Below, piece after piece: positions 52,701-64,000 of a DNA stretch of 64,000 bases. The notes under the pieces were generated by a model. That model saw nothing but the letters and a program-made list of their open reading frames with translations, was not told the origin of the DNA and did not search any database. Positions within the stretch are counted from its first letter, which is position 1, and each line of letters starts with the position of its first letter. The position numbers and the translations under genes were made by a program. Source of the DNA: Saccharum officinarum (lineage: Eukaryota > Streptophyta > Magnoliopsida > Poales > Poaceae); contig CM036188.1 of NCBI GenBank assembly GCA_020631735.1, forward strand, positions 16,100,214 through 16,164,213, written 5' to 3'.

Positions 52701-53302
52701 ATAAATCTACATTTCAGAAAAAGAGAAAACCTAAAACTACATGCCAAGGTTGATGGGCCACAGGTCCTCTGCGCTGTGCTGGACTCAGCCCAGCTGCTGG
52801 GGCAAAACCGGCCCACGAAACCAGCCGAACCAAGCCAAACAGAAGGGGCGCCGACATATGGGACCCGCATGTCATAGGGAGCAAAGTAGGGGATGGTGGG
52901 CCGTCGGCGGTAACTCGCCGCCGATGAGGTCTCGGGCGCCGGTGAGGGCACCGACGTGCTCTACTCACCCAGACGAGTCGCAGGATGGGCTGGAGTGGAG
53001 CGCGGGACCACCGGAGGTGCTTGCTGGCATGGATGGCTGGCGGCAGTGATCTAGCGGTGGCACGCCGGCGGTAGAAGGCACGGCGGTCACCGGTGAGGGG
53101 CTCCCCAGCTACACAATGTCCAGGCGACTCTGGTGCGCACATGCACACGCAAGGAGGTGCTACGTGCCGGGCTAGCCACGGCGGTGGAGTGAGGTCGGCG
53201 GTGCTCCATCGATGGTGACGGTGGCGAAGCTCGAACTGCGGCCACTCTAGGCTACCATTGGGCCCACAAAGCAGCGCACGAGATAGAGGAGGTGATGGCA
53301 AG
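49792..53302 (-). mobile_element. Reverse-oriented LTR, second copy
   Basis: Same as 38186-41694 at offset 11606, with almost no differences (for example one extra T near 52478 and one extra G near 52827). It is interrupted at 53302 by the young element. The stem-loop is at 50225-50246. Confidence 0.85.
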
Positions 53303-53824
53303 TGTCACACACCCAAAATTTCCTATTTTGGGTTGTGCATGAAAAATACTAAATAAAATAAATGATTTCAATATTTGAATAAATTTATTAGATAAGTTAA
53401 GTTGCTGCTAAATTAAATATAGATAATTGTGGTTTTAAACTTTTTCATATTAATCTGATAATGTGGTGTTTGTGTGATGCTTGTCTTTGGTGTTGGTGAG
53501 TGCTATTATTTTCAAAATACCATAGGACGACGTTTACTTCTCACCGGAAATTTTTTTTGGCATTTTCTGGATTTAAAATTTCAATTTCCGTGAGCTTAAT
53601 CTTTTTCCTTGATCTCTTCATCAATCTTTTCATGAGCTCAAACTCATTTAGTTGAGTTCCTTATCTCTCCAAGAGTCTCCAGGATTTTTCCCGTGATTTT
53701 TCTGAGCTCCGGACTATTTTTCACGGCCAAAAAGGTAATTTTAGATTTTCTGGAATTATTTTATTCGCGGAATTAAAATAATCCCGAAATTAAGAAATTC
53801 CGAAAAGTTTCCAAACCCTACGAC

Positions 53825-53832
53825 TATATATA
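53825..53832 (+). promoter_or_regulatory. TATA box of 5' LTR
   Basis: TATATATA about 520 bp into the LTR, followed by a C-rich leader. The position is similar to the TATA of the solo LTR. A second TATATATA occurs at 54389 before another leader-like stretch and is an alternative promoter. Confidence 0.5.
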
Positions 53833-55934
53833 TGCCGGCGTAGCTCTCGACGCCCTGATTTCAGAAGTACAAGCCTTATCGCGAGCCGTCGCTCGTAGCT
53901 CCCTCCACCTCTCGCCGAAGTTCGTCGTGTACAGCTTGCGTTCCGGCGAAATTTCGGCGATGGTTCGGCGAGTTTTTCCGGCCATGTTTCTCATCTTGGG
54001 CGAATTCCGCTTCCACTCCAATGTTTCCCGACGGACTCCATTGGCGACCACGAAGCTCCAAAATTATTTTATAGTGAGCTCCAAATACTTTATTTGGGTT
54101 CATCTCATTCTAAAATATCTCTGAGAATTTTCCCTGAATTTTCGAAGCCTTCGGAGTATTTTTCGTGTCTTAAAATTCAATTCTGGACTTTTATAGAATT
54201 ATTTTATTGATAAAATTAATTAATTCCGAAAATAATAGAATATCTCAGATTTACTCATGCCCAAAGGCCCATGTCTTTATTTACTAATGGGCTTTAATAA
54301 TTAATTAGGCCTATTAGTAAAGGTGGAGGGTGCAACATCAATTAGTACCATATTGCTAGTTGATGTGAAGGTGGAGAGTTTTCCTCCCTATATATACGTA
54401 CCTATCTCTTGGGCAAAGCACACCAAAACTACCATAAGAGGAGCCCCTAGTTAGAGAAATCTCTGATGTAGTAAATTATATTTTTTTTCCCTCCTTCTCT
54501 TGCCACCACCACGAGGTTCTTCTGGTCGTGCAGCGTGGTGTCCATGTAGAACTGTATTTCTTCTTCTCGTCGAAGCAGGCATTGATCCGATCCCGCGTCG
54601 CCTGCACCTCCGTGCGAACCGTGTCGGTGTCACGCCCAGGACTCCGCGCCAGGTTGTTGATCTGCACGAGCACCACCCGGCCACATAGCAGCCGAGCCAG
54701 CCTCACCTCGCCCTTGCCTGGTCGCTAGAAGGTTGCACGGCCGGAGCTCTAATTGACTAGAGTAAGCTACGGATGACATGCACAAAATTCCTCCACCGTT
54801 CATTTATTTCTTAAACTATACATCCTTTTGACTCAACTTCCGATCAATTACATGTACCCTCTCCTTCTGATTATGTTCCATAGCTAACTTGTTCACGCCT
54901 TATATACTCGTAGCTCAGATTTTGCTTGATCTTGTTGCGTTAGTTTTGTGGCGACGTAATCTACATGTTAGTACCGATGATCGTCCTATCATATGGCTAT
55001 GAATTTTATAATTTAAATATTAATTTGATTAACTTGCATGTCACTAGTTTTCTAATTTAAAAGCAATATAGGTGTTACACTATGATATCAGAAATATAGA
55101 TGTTAAATATGATTAATTGCTACGTGAATATATTTTCTTTACTTATAACTTGATTAGTAAACCACGTTGCATATATTAAATTCAAAAATAGGTGTTCTCG
55201 CATGTCATTTTATTTTGCTAAGTCAAAGTTTAACATGATTTAACTTCTGTCATCAATGTATATTTTTTTTATAATATATTAGCTTGAACACATGTCCTAT
55301 CTAGTTCGAGTAGAAGTTCTCACATGTTTAATTATTTTCTCTGCACAGATAAAGTTTAACTTGTTTAATATATAAATTATGTGACAGTACTTTATCAAAT
55401 AAAATATGATTAGCTTTAGCTCAATTAATATGAATCCAGCAAATAGCGCCCTGCTTCATTTTGCTAGCTAGCTTGATGACATCACATGATGTCATGGGTA
55501 CGATTTGTGGCCGTTTTTCTTTAGTAAAACAAATCCTGAAATACAATAGAAATACATATACACATACAATCTTGTTTAGACCATATCTTCCACGTTTTAA
55601 CTCCGATTTGACCCGTTCAAGTTGCGTTAGGTTCGTATTTGCGAGCTCTACATGTTAGTATAGTTGTACAGTAGATTTGGAAAGTTTAATTTTCGAGTTT
55701 ATATTAAAATAATTATTTATCTATAGGAAATCTTAGAAAATTCATAACTTATACGTTTTAACTCCGAATTTGGTGATCTTTGCGTCTGTGTGATTGTAGA
55801 AACGTGTAGAAGAGTTTATAAACTTTTATTACTGTTTTGTTATTGTTGGTGTACTGTTCTAATTGTATCTCTTTGTTTGTTTCGTGTATGTTTGATTGGA
55901 TGCATGTGTGTTGTTGATTGATGATCGGGTATAG

Positions 55935-56016
55935 ACGGTGAGCAATTTCTTGACGATCAGAAGTATTATTTTGAGCCAGACCAGCAGTATCAACAGGAAA
56001 GCTTTGATCAAGGCAA
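55935..56016 (+). other. Coding-like block 1 in 5' LTR
   Basis: It follows TATAG and precedes GTATAACATG. In frame it reads DGEQFLDDQKYYFEP and stays open through SFDQG. It is homologous to 4206-4278, with replacements that keep acidic and aromatic character. The identical block in the 3' LTR is at about 62168-62249. Confidence 0.4.
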
Positions 56017-56901
56017 GTATAACATGGGACCATCCTTGTTGTCCTATTCACTGAAATTATCATACATATGCATGTGTCTTCCTTGACAACCTTAGAGATT
56101 ATAACTTAGTGATTGATACCTTGATTCCTTGTCAACCTTGGGATGCATTTGGGTAGCTATTGCTAGTGCTTAATTATGAACAATGATCTTGTAATTTGAC
56201 TAATGGATTATGCAATCAACCTTTAATGATGATTTTATTACTGTTGAAAAGGGGGCTAGAGCAAGGGGTTATATTGTTGTTCTGGTTTCTCTCCGTAAGG
56301 ACTTATCTGTACATGACCATCCGGGACATACAGTACAGTTGTGAGGGCTATATGGCTCTGGCTCTAGTTGTTCAAGAGACCTTTTCTAGCTTGTTAGAGG
56401 TTATCTTAAATGGCGTAAGAATGGCTTGCCACTTTGGGTGTAGTGCGAGCCCCTGGCCTAGTGTGTATAGGCTGCGGTTGTTGTGCCACAGGGAAGGGGG
56501 GTTCTACATCTGCCTGCCGAGTGAATCTAATGGCCCTAACTTGTTAGACGAACTTTTGAGTGGCTTTATATGGTCTCTGATGTTTTGGGCCTTGCAAACC
56601 CATGCATTTGGAAATCATGACTCACAGTGAAAGTGTACACCTCTGCGCAGAGTTAAAAACTGGTATACTAGCCATGCTCACGGATACAAGCGGCCTTGGA
56701 ACATCTACAGAATAGTTGATCACCATTGTTGTATCATGCTTAATTATTGTTGATTATTATTATGCTCATGTTAATGCTATTCATTATCCTTATTACAATT
56801 GATCATTGATTCATTAATGGGAATTGGAATACCTTGATGCTACTCAATTGCTAATTATATGATGATTAAAAGCTAAACGCAGTCAAACAGTGTCTAGCCT
56901 T

Positions 56902-57040
56902 TTTGAGCCTCATGAACCCTGTGTTATATTTGTTGAGTTCGACATGGACTCACTCTTGCTATTTCCCCAACACTCCAGTGTGTAGTAAGATGCTACTCGA
57001 AAGAAGGACAAAGGTGTAGTGGAGTTTCCAGAAGACTAGT
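56902..57040 (+). other. Coding-like block 2 in 5' LTR
   Basis: FEPHEPCVIFVEF matches the solo LTR peptide FEPHEPHVTLVEY. The frame meets TAG near 56983, and GVVEFPED then a stop occurs in a different frame at 57017-57040. A splice acceptor (CACTCCAG) lies between them, so the two pieces may have been joined by splicing or this may be a decayed copy. Confidence 0.35.
56934..56952 (+). other. LTR stem-loop (5' LTR)
   Basis: TGAGTTC, loop GACAT, GGACTCA: seven pairs with one U-G. It aligns with the hairpin at 5089-5107. The 3' LTR copy is at 63166-63184. Confidence 0.55.
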
Positions 57041-57267
57041 AGAAGTGCTAGGCATATGTTACCCCCAGTCAGCCGTCCCTGAGAAGAATGGAGCCCGAAG
57101 TTTAGTCACCGTTTCGCGATACTCTGATGTAAGTGTTAATATAGCTATGTATACGTTATATAATAACATTGTTTATGATACTTTTTCATTCTGGCATATG
57201 TGTGGACTTCCTGGGCACACATATGATTAGCCTGGTTTTGTTCTTTAGAAAACCGGGTGTGACAGAG

Positions 57268-57279
57268 TGGTATCAGAGC
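57268..57279 (+). other. Primer binding site, initiator tRNA-Met
   Basis: TGGTATCAGAGC begins three bases after the 5' LTR end. This is the standard complement of the 3' end of plant initiator tRNA-Met used by many Ty1/Copia and chromovirus elements. Confidence 0.92.
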
Positions 57280-59522
57280 GGTGTTGACTGTAGGACGTAT
57301 GCCAAGTAGCACTGGACGTATTCTAAAACTTATTTTACTATAAAACTAATTTGTCATACCTTGACTCATTGATTTTGACTATTTTCTCTTCCTTGTCTTG
57401 TTGTATCCCCTCCTTGAGATAGCTTCCTTTAAGCTATTATTTCTTACTTCCTTGGATTTTGTTTTATGTTGTTTTTACTAAAAGTTTTCTGATCTTACCT
57501 GGTTCAAAGATTTGATGGCTTTTCATCATCCATACTTTTCCCATAGGATGACCACCATTGTTGAAGAAGCACGTGTAGTACCGATGATGTGATGTGTGCT
57601 TGTTGTGCTTGATGTGTTGCTTGTGTGTTGTTCTTGTTCTCGTGTTTTGAAAGTGGCTCGGAAGGTATAAGTCTTGAGGAGTAGCTTGATCTATGCTAAG
57701 TGGGGTAGGTTTTACGTAATACTCCGCATGCTGATTTCTATAGCAGTCTGTAATGTTTCTGTTATATCTCAAGATATGGACATGAGAAATTTATGAAATT
57801 TTACTGGGAATAACTAGACTTCTGTATCTTTCCAAACCCACTGGATTTACCTTTTTACCTGTTTTGAGCTAAGAGATATACCTGTTCTAAGTTGAGGTTA
57901 CTGCACAGTCTGGAATTCTGGAACAGTTTTGGCTAAGCTCCGTTTTTGATTAATTTAATAACAGAACCTGGAAAAGTGTTATTAATAAAAGTAGTAGATA
58001 ATTTCATAAGCTTTCCAACAATGTAAAGATCACTTCATTTGGATCTTTGTAGCTCGAGTTATGCCAGATTTACTGAACTGCTAAAATTGGAATTCGCCCA
58101 AAAATTTTCTGCATTACTTCCTTATCTTGTACAAGTGAATATATCATTGGATATCTTTGAATCTCATTGATTTGCCTGGGAATCTTACATTAGAGATGAT
58201 TATGGTTATCTAGTATAAAAGGGATGTGATTTACTTTGGTGTCCCCTAGTTTCTTTTTCTTAAGGGGGTAGCAAAGTTGTGAGTGTTGCAAGATGAATGT
58301 TTCGTATGTCCTAGAGCTTCACTTGGAAGAAGTGGTTATCTCTATGATTGGAAGTCTATAGTTAGTTTCATGAAAACTTAGATGACATCACCCCCATATC
58401 AAGTATGTTTAGTAAGTTTTAAGTGAAGGACTTATCAATAGCAGCAAGCCTTAGAGAAAGTGTTGCCTTCAATGACATCGTCAGGTGAAACAAGATCTTT
58501 GTTAAGTGGGGTAGCATCTGCTATCAACAACAGCAAGTCCTGAATATCTCAAGTGACGAGGCATGAAGAACTAAAGATCAAACTTTATCTTTCTTGTCAT
58601 CTTTTGGCTATCCTTGATCCATGTCTTGTATCTCATCAACACAAATGCAAAGAAGCATGAAGACTTGAAGATTAGTGTCATCTATATCTCTAATCTTTCT
58701 GAATCTCGTTTTTACCTTATCCTGTCTTTTTAGAGCAGTATGTCTTCCTTAGCTTATATCTCTATTTTTGGACGCCCAAAAATAATGGATAAATTCTGGA
58801 CAACAATAGACTTCAATATCTTTCTCTGACCGTAAGAACCACCCTGATATCTATTATGGTTTGGGATTTATGAAAATCACAAGGCGACGTATCTATGCTG
58901 TCAGCAATCTGGAATAGTTTCTGTTGTGCACAGTTTTCGACCACGTTAACTGTAGAATCTGGAGAAGAATTCTATAAGGAAGTTGTAGTAAATTTGATAA
59001 GCTTTCCAACGGTATAAGCTACAATATCATTGGATTCGTAGAACTCGAGATATAACTGTATTTCTGCACTGCTATTTTTCTGCTCGCGAGGAAGTGCAGG
59101 TTACTTGTTCTTGGATATGCTCATGAGTCTCTTTGACATGATAGAAGGACACGATAGTAGTTATCACTCAGAAACAAATGCAAGCTATCCTTTGGTGTAC
59201 TCTAGTTGATCTCTTCTTAAGAGGGTTTTCCAAACTAAAGACGATACAAGATGGAGGTTTATATGTTCTATTTCGTCACTTGGAAGCATCACCTATCTAT
59301 ATGGTTGCAAAGTCACTATCAAGCGCAGGTATCTTTTCTCAGAGTGATAATCTGTTAGAACCATCTACGAGAATCGTAAGGGTCTAAAGGAGACATTTAC
59401 AAAGTTGGTTATGAGTTTGTGGCATCATCACAGGATAGGAGTTGATGAAGGAAAAGTGAAGACTTGCAGATCAACTTTATCTTTCTCCCTCGTCTCTCCG
59501 AATCTCGGGACGAGATTCTTGT
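57280..59522 (+). other. Internal region without gag or pol
   Basis: No open frame over about 100 codons and no retroelement protein motif. A segment at about 57770-58150 is repeated in diverged form at about 58750-59110 (shared words GATAAGCTTTCCAAC-like, GAGATATA, CTGCACT). The motif TAAGTGGGGTAG occurs at 57697, 58503 and 59523, so the region looks like reiterated 3'-end sequence. Confidence 0.75.
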
Positions 59523-59537
59523 TAAGTGGGGTAGAAT
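59523..59537 (+). other. Polypurine tract
   Basis: TAAGTGGGGTAGAAT lies directly before the 3' LTR start TGTCACAC. The purine-rich run and its position fit the plus-strand priming site of a Gypsy element. Confidence 0.85.
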
Positions 59538-60060
59538 TGTCACACACCCAAAATTTCCTATTTTGGGTTGTGCATGAAAAATACTAAATAAAATAAATGA
59601 TTTCAATATTTGAATAAATTTATTAGATAAGTTAAGTTGCTGCTAAATTAAATATAGATAATTGTGGTTTTAAACTTTTTCATATTAATCTGATAATGTG
59701 GTGTTTGTGTGATGCTTGTCTTTGGTGTTGGTGAGTGCTATTATTTTCAAAATACCATAGGACGACGTTTACTTCTCACCGGAAATTTTTTTTTGGCATT
59801 TTCTGGATTTAAAATTTCAATTTCCGTGAGCTTAATCTTTTTCCTTGATCTCTTCATCAATCTTTTCATGAGCTCAAACTCATTTAGTTGAGTTCCTTAT
59901 CTCTCCAAGAGTCTCCAGGATTTTTCCCGTGATTTTTCTGAGCTCCGGACTATTTTTCACGGCCAAAAAGGTAATTTTAGATTTTCTGGAATTATTTTAT
60001 TCGCGGAATTAAAATAATCCCGAAATTAAGAAATTCCGAAAAGTTTCCAAACCCTACGAC

Positions 60061-60068
60061 TATATATA
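60061..60068 (+). promoter_or_regulatory. TATA box of 3' LTR
   Basis: Same TATATATA as at 53825, so outward transcription from the 3' LTR into 63497 and beyond is possible in principle. Confidence 0.45.
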
Positions 60069-63000
60069 TGCCGACGTAGCTCTCGACGCCCTGATTTCAG
60101 AAGTACAAGCCTTATCGCGAGCCGTCGCTCGTAGCTCCCTCCACCTCTCGCCGAAGTTCGTCGTGTACAGCTTGCGTTCCGGCGAAATTTCGGCGATGGT
60201 TCGGCGAGTTTTTCCGGCCATGTTTCTCATCTTGGGTGAATTCCGCTTCCACTCCAATGTTTCCCGACGGACTCCATTGGCGACCACGAAGCTCCAAAAT
60301 TATTTTATAGTGAGCTCCAAATACTTTATTTGGGTTCATCTCATTCTAAAATATCTCTGAGAATTTTCCCTGAATTTTCGAAGCCTTCGGAGTATTTTTC
60401 GTGTCTTAAAATTCAATTCTGGACTTTTATAGAATTATTTTATTGATAAAATTAATTAATTCCGAAAATAATAAAATATCTCAGATTTACTCATGCCCAA
60501 AGGCCCATGTCTTTATTTACTAATGGGCTTTAATAATTAATTAGGCCTATTAGTAAAGGTGGAGGGTGCAACATCAATTAGTACCATATTGCTAGTTGAT
60601 GTGAAGGTGGAGAGTTTTCCTCCCTATATATACGTACCTATCCCTTGGGCAAAGCACACCAAAACTACCATAAGAGGAGCCCCTAGTTAGAGAAATCTCT
60701 GATGTAGTAAATTATATTTTTTCCCTCCTTCTCTTGCCACCACCACGAGGTTCTTCTTGTCGTGCAGCGTGGTGTCCGTGTAGAACTGTATTTCTTCTTC
60801 TCGTCGAAGCAGGCATTGATCCGATCCCGCGTCGCCTGCACCTCCGTGCGAACCGTGTCGGTGTCACGCCCAGGACTCCGCGCCAGGTTGTTGATCTGCA
60901 CGAGCACCACCCGGCCACATAGCAGCCGAGCCAGCCTCACCTCGCCCTTGCCTGGTCGCTAGAAGGTTGCACGGCCGGAGCTCCAATTGACTAGAGTAAG
61001 CTACGGATGACATGCACAAAATTCCTCCACCGTTCATTTATTTCTTAAACTATACATCCTTTTGACTCAACTTCCGATCAATTACATGTACCCTCTCCTT
61101 CTGATTATGTTCCATAGCTAACTTGTTCACGCCTTATATACTCGTAGCTCAGATTTTGCTTGATCTTGTTGCGTTAGTTTTGTGGCGACGTAATCTACAT
61201 GTTAGTACCGATGATCGTCCTATCATATGGCTATGAATTTTATAATTTAAATATTAATTTGATTAACTTGCATGTCACTAGTTTTCTAATTTAAAAGCAA
61301 TATAGGTGTTACACTATGATATCAGAAATATAGATGTTAAATATGAATAATTGCTACGTGAATATATTTTCTTTACTTATAACTTGATTAGTAAACCACG
61401 TTGCATATATTAAATTCAAAAATAGGTGTTCTCGCATGTCATTTTATTTTGCTAAGTCAAAGTTTAACATGATTTAACTTCTGTCATCAATGTATATTTT
61501 TTTATAATATATTAGCTTGAACACATGTCCTATCTAGTTCGAGTAGAAGTTCTCACATGTTTAATTATTTTCTCTGCACAGATAAAGTTTAACTTGTTTA
61601 ATATATAAATTATGTGACAGTACTTTATCAAATAAAATATGATTAGCTTTAGCTCAATTAATATGAATCCAGCAAATAGCGCCCTGCTTCATTTTGCTAG
61701 CTAGCTTGATGACATCACATGATGTCATGGGTACGATTTGTGGCCGTTTTTCTTTAGTAAAACAAATCCTGAAATACAATAGAAATACATATACACATAC
61801 AATCTTGTTTAGACCATATCTTCCACGTTTTAACTCCGATTTGACCCGTTCAAGTTGCGTTAGGTTCGTATTTGCGAGCTCTACATGTTAGTATAGTTGT
61901 ACAGTAGATTTGGAAAGTTTAATTTTCGAGTTTATATTAAAATAATTATTTATCTATAGGAAATCTTAGAAAATTCATAACTTATACGTTTTAACTCCGA
62001 ATTTGGTGATCTTTGCGTCTGTGTGATCGTAGAAACGTGTAGAAGAGTTTATAAACTTTTATTACTGTTTTGTTATTGTTGGTGTACTGTTCTAATTGTA
62101 TCTCTTTGTTTGTTTCGTGTATGTTTGATTGGATGCATGTGTGTTGTTGATTGATGATCGGGTATAGACGGTGAGCAATTTCTTGACGATCAGAAGTATT
62201 ATTTTGAGCCAGACCAGCAGTATCAACAGGAAAGCTTTGATCAAGGCAAGTATAACATGGGACCATCCTTGTTGTCCTATTCACTGAAATTATCATACAT
62301 ATGCATGTGTCTTCCTTGACAACCTTAGAGATTATAACTTAGTGATTGATACCTTGATTCCTTGTCAACCTTGGGATGCATTTGGGTAGCTATTGCTAGT
62401 GCTTAATTATGAACAATGATCTTGTAATTTGACTAATGGATTATGCAATCAACCTTTAATGATGATTTTATTACTGTTGAAAAGGGGGCTAGAGCAAGGG
62501 GTTATATTGTTGTTCTGGTTTCTCTCCGTAAGGACTTATCTGTACATGACCATCCGGGACATACAGTACAGCTGTGAGGGCTATATGGCTCTGGCTCTAG
62601 TTGTTCAAGAGACCTTTTCTAGCTTGTTAGAGGTTATCTTAAATGGCGTAAGAATGGCTTGCCACTTTGGGTGTAGTGCGAGCCCCTGGCCTAGTGTGTA
62701 TAGGCTGCGGTTGTTGTGCCACAGGGAAGGGGGTTCTACATCTGCCTGCCGAGTGAATCTAATGGCCCTAACTTGTTAGACGAACTTTTGAGTGGCTTTA
62801 TATGGTCTCTGATGTTTTGGGCCTTGCAAACCCATGCATTTGGAAATCATGACTCACAGTGAAAGTGTACACCTCTGCGTAGAGTTAAAAACTGGTATAC
62901 TAGCCGTGCTCACGGATACGAGCGGCCTTGGAACATCTACAGAATAGTTGATCACCATTGTTGTATCATGCTTAATTATTGTTGATTATTATTATGCTCA

Positions 63001-63165
63001 TGTTAATGCTATTCATTATCCTTATTACAATTGATCATTGATTCATTAATGGGAATTGGAATACCTTGATGCTACTCAATTGCTAATTATATGATGATTA
63101 AAAGTTAAACGCAGTCAAACAGTGTCTAGCCTTTTTGAGCCTCATGAACCCTGTGTTATATTTGT

Positions 63166-63184
63166 TGAGTTCGACATGGACTCA
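63166..63184 (+). other. LTR stem-loop (3' LTR)
   Basis: Identical in sequence to 56934-56952. Confidence 0.55.
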
Positions 63185-63501
63185 CTCTTGCTATTTCCCC
63201 AACACTCCAGTGTGTAGTAAGATGCTACTCGAAAGAAGGACAAAGGTGTAGTGGAGTTTCCAGAAGACTAGTAGAAGTGCTAGGCATATGTTACCCCCAG
63301 TCAGCCGTCCCTGAGAAGAATGGAGCCCGAAGTTTAGTCACCGTTTCGCGATACTCTGATGTAAGTGTTAATATAGCTATGTATACGTTATATAATAACA
63401 TTGTTTATGATACTTTTTCATTCTGGCATATGTGTGGACTTCCTGGGCACACATATAATTAGCCTGGTTTTGTTCTTTAGAAAACCGGGTGTGACAGCAA
63501 G

Positions 63502-64000
63502 GTTGTGTGCGAGGGGAATTGCGCTGCGGCACTGCGGTGGCGGAGTTGGGCGCGATGCAGTCGTGGCGGCACGCTCTCCCATGGCTAGGGAAGAAGGGGG
63601 CGGCTGCAAGAGTGGAGAGGGAGAAATGGGGAGAGGAGGGGCAGAGCACCGACGCTTCGTGGCAGCCTTGTAGCTCGCCCCAGCCTGGTGGGTGGGACCA
63701 GCACCGGCATACGGTCACCAAGTGGTGCGCGCGGCCTGGCAGCGGTCAGCCACGCCCCGAGCTCGAGCTCTGCTCGATTTGAATTACTAAAACATTCCCT
63801 TCCTACAAAAATGAATAGAGGCCTTTCTTCCTTGATTTGTAATTCGAAAACTAGCCCGAATTGGGTGATGAGGTAAGAAGCAAAGTTGTTCCTCTCAAAA
63901 AGTTCTCCAACTTTGTTTCAATCACCAACTTCTAGTTCGGCATAATTTTGAAATTATAGATCCAACAACAGGAAAGGTTTGTTTGCAACATCACTGCAAC
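63502..64000 (-). mobile_element. Reverse-oriented LTR resumes
   Basis: It follows the second GCAAG and continues the GC-rich part that was interrupted at 53302 (GGCGGTGGAG-like composition before, GCGGTGGCGGAG after), then becomes AT-rich. It runs out of the window, so the start of this reverse LTR or element cannot be seen. The short open frames on both strands are not supported as genes. Confidence 0.5.

Larger units (their letters stand above)
41899..53405 (+). repeat. Second copy of 30262-41798 (probable unmerged contig overlap)
   Basis: Base-by-base it follows 30262-41798 in order and orientation. It contains the tail of the Ulp1-like pseudogene (to 42060), family B subterminal repeats (about 42320-42626), the CCTGACGGT array (43949-44113), Helitron B, the reverse LTR and the LTR start. 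The first 4.3 kb has many one- to three-base indels against copy 1; the remainder is almost indel-free with scattered substitutions. Confidence 0.95.
53303..57264 (+). repeat. 5' LTR (3962 bp)
   Basis: It differs from the 3' LTR by about 17 substitutions counted by eye plus a few homopolymer length changes, that is about 0.4 per cent. Compared with the solo LTR at 2737 it carries an extra AT-rich portion of about 1.3 kb (roughly 54250-55560). Open frames on both strands (for example 54451-54728 and 56196-56630) lie inside it, recur in the 3' LTR and have no retroelement domain. Confidence 0.95.
53303..63496 (+). mobile_element. Complete non-autonomous LTR retrotransposon (LARD-like)
   Basis: Two LTRs (53303-57264 and 59538-63496) both start TGTCACACACCC and end GGGTGTGACA. 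The target duplication GCAAG is at 53298-53302 and 63497-63501. A tRNA-Met PBS follows the 5' LTR and a polypurine tract precedes the 3' LTR. The 2.27-kb interior shows no gag, protease, reverse transcriptase or integrase, so it must have used proteins of another element. PBS and LTR ends suggest the Tekay/Del chromovirus group, which is inferred. It lies within the reverse-oriented LTR. Confidence 0.93.
59538..63496 (+). repeat. 3' LTR (3959 bp)
   Basis: Near-identical to 53303-57264. Its TATA box is at 60061-60068. The differences from the 5' LTR are mostly C/T or G/A. It is followed at once by the GCAAG target duplication. Confidence 0.95.

Noticed and set aside
57268..57279. tRNA-like sequence
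   Set aside because: It is a retroelement primer binding site complementary to a tRNA end, not a tRNA gene.

Overview
This window is nuclear DNA from a grass (Poaceae), most likely a panicoid; I cannot name the species. The grounds are the element families: CACTA elements with TNP2, Transposase_24 and Ulp1-like genes, Helitrons with a TCTMTACTA-type 5' end and a CTAG 3' end, large Ty3/Gypsy LTRs with an initiator-tRNA-Met binding site, GC-rich first-exon-like blocks and AT-rich spacers. I find no intact host gene, no tRNA or rRNA gene and no CRISPR array. Nearly all of it is nested, decayed transposable elements. Most long open frames are repeat translations, LTR sequence or shadows.

Layout: 1-2.7 kb is unassigned spacer with one fold-back repeat. 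A solo LTR (2737-5413, TSD GAGTG) follows, then a probable second LTR fragment (from 5865). A gag-like (Transposase_28) pseudogene runs from 10.3 to 18.3 kb. It is split by a decayed Tat-like LTR (11747-13223), which in turn carries Helitron A (13258-16872). A chimeric CACTA zone (20537-30986) holds a minus-strand Ulp1-like fragment of one family head-to-head with plus-strand TNP2, Transposase_24 and Ulp1-like pseudogenes of another. Four blocks of CTA/ACT trinucleotide repeats lie in its non-coding parts. CACTA-type subterminal repeat relics, Helitron B (33846-36968) and a reverse-oriented LTR (from 38186) follow.

A 100-N gap at 41799-41898 is flanked by two near-identical 11.5-kb copies (30262-41798 and 41899-53405). 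The left contig ends about 104 bp into a retrotransposon LTR, and the right contig begins about 220 bp after a CTA microsatellite intron. The simplest reading is two overlapping or allelic contigs that were not merged, not a biological duplication. Everything in 41899-53302 therefore probably repeats features already present at 30262-41694.

The right end is a complete, young, non-autonomous LTR retrotransposon (53303-63496): 3.96-kb LTRs, TSD GCAAG, tRNA-Met PBS, polypurine tract, and a 2.27-kb internal region with no gag or pol. It is inserted into the reverse-oriented LTR, which resumes at 63502.

The signals most worth a second look are the unmerged contig overlap, a stem-loop conserved with compensatory changes in three different LTR families, coding-like blocks inside LTRs, a polypurine-tract motif occurring three times in the non-autonomous element, and a strong bias of premature stops toward TAG at CHG-type sites. 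I found no evidence for a novel functional system.
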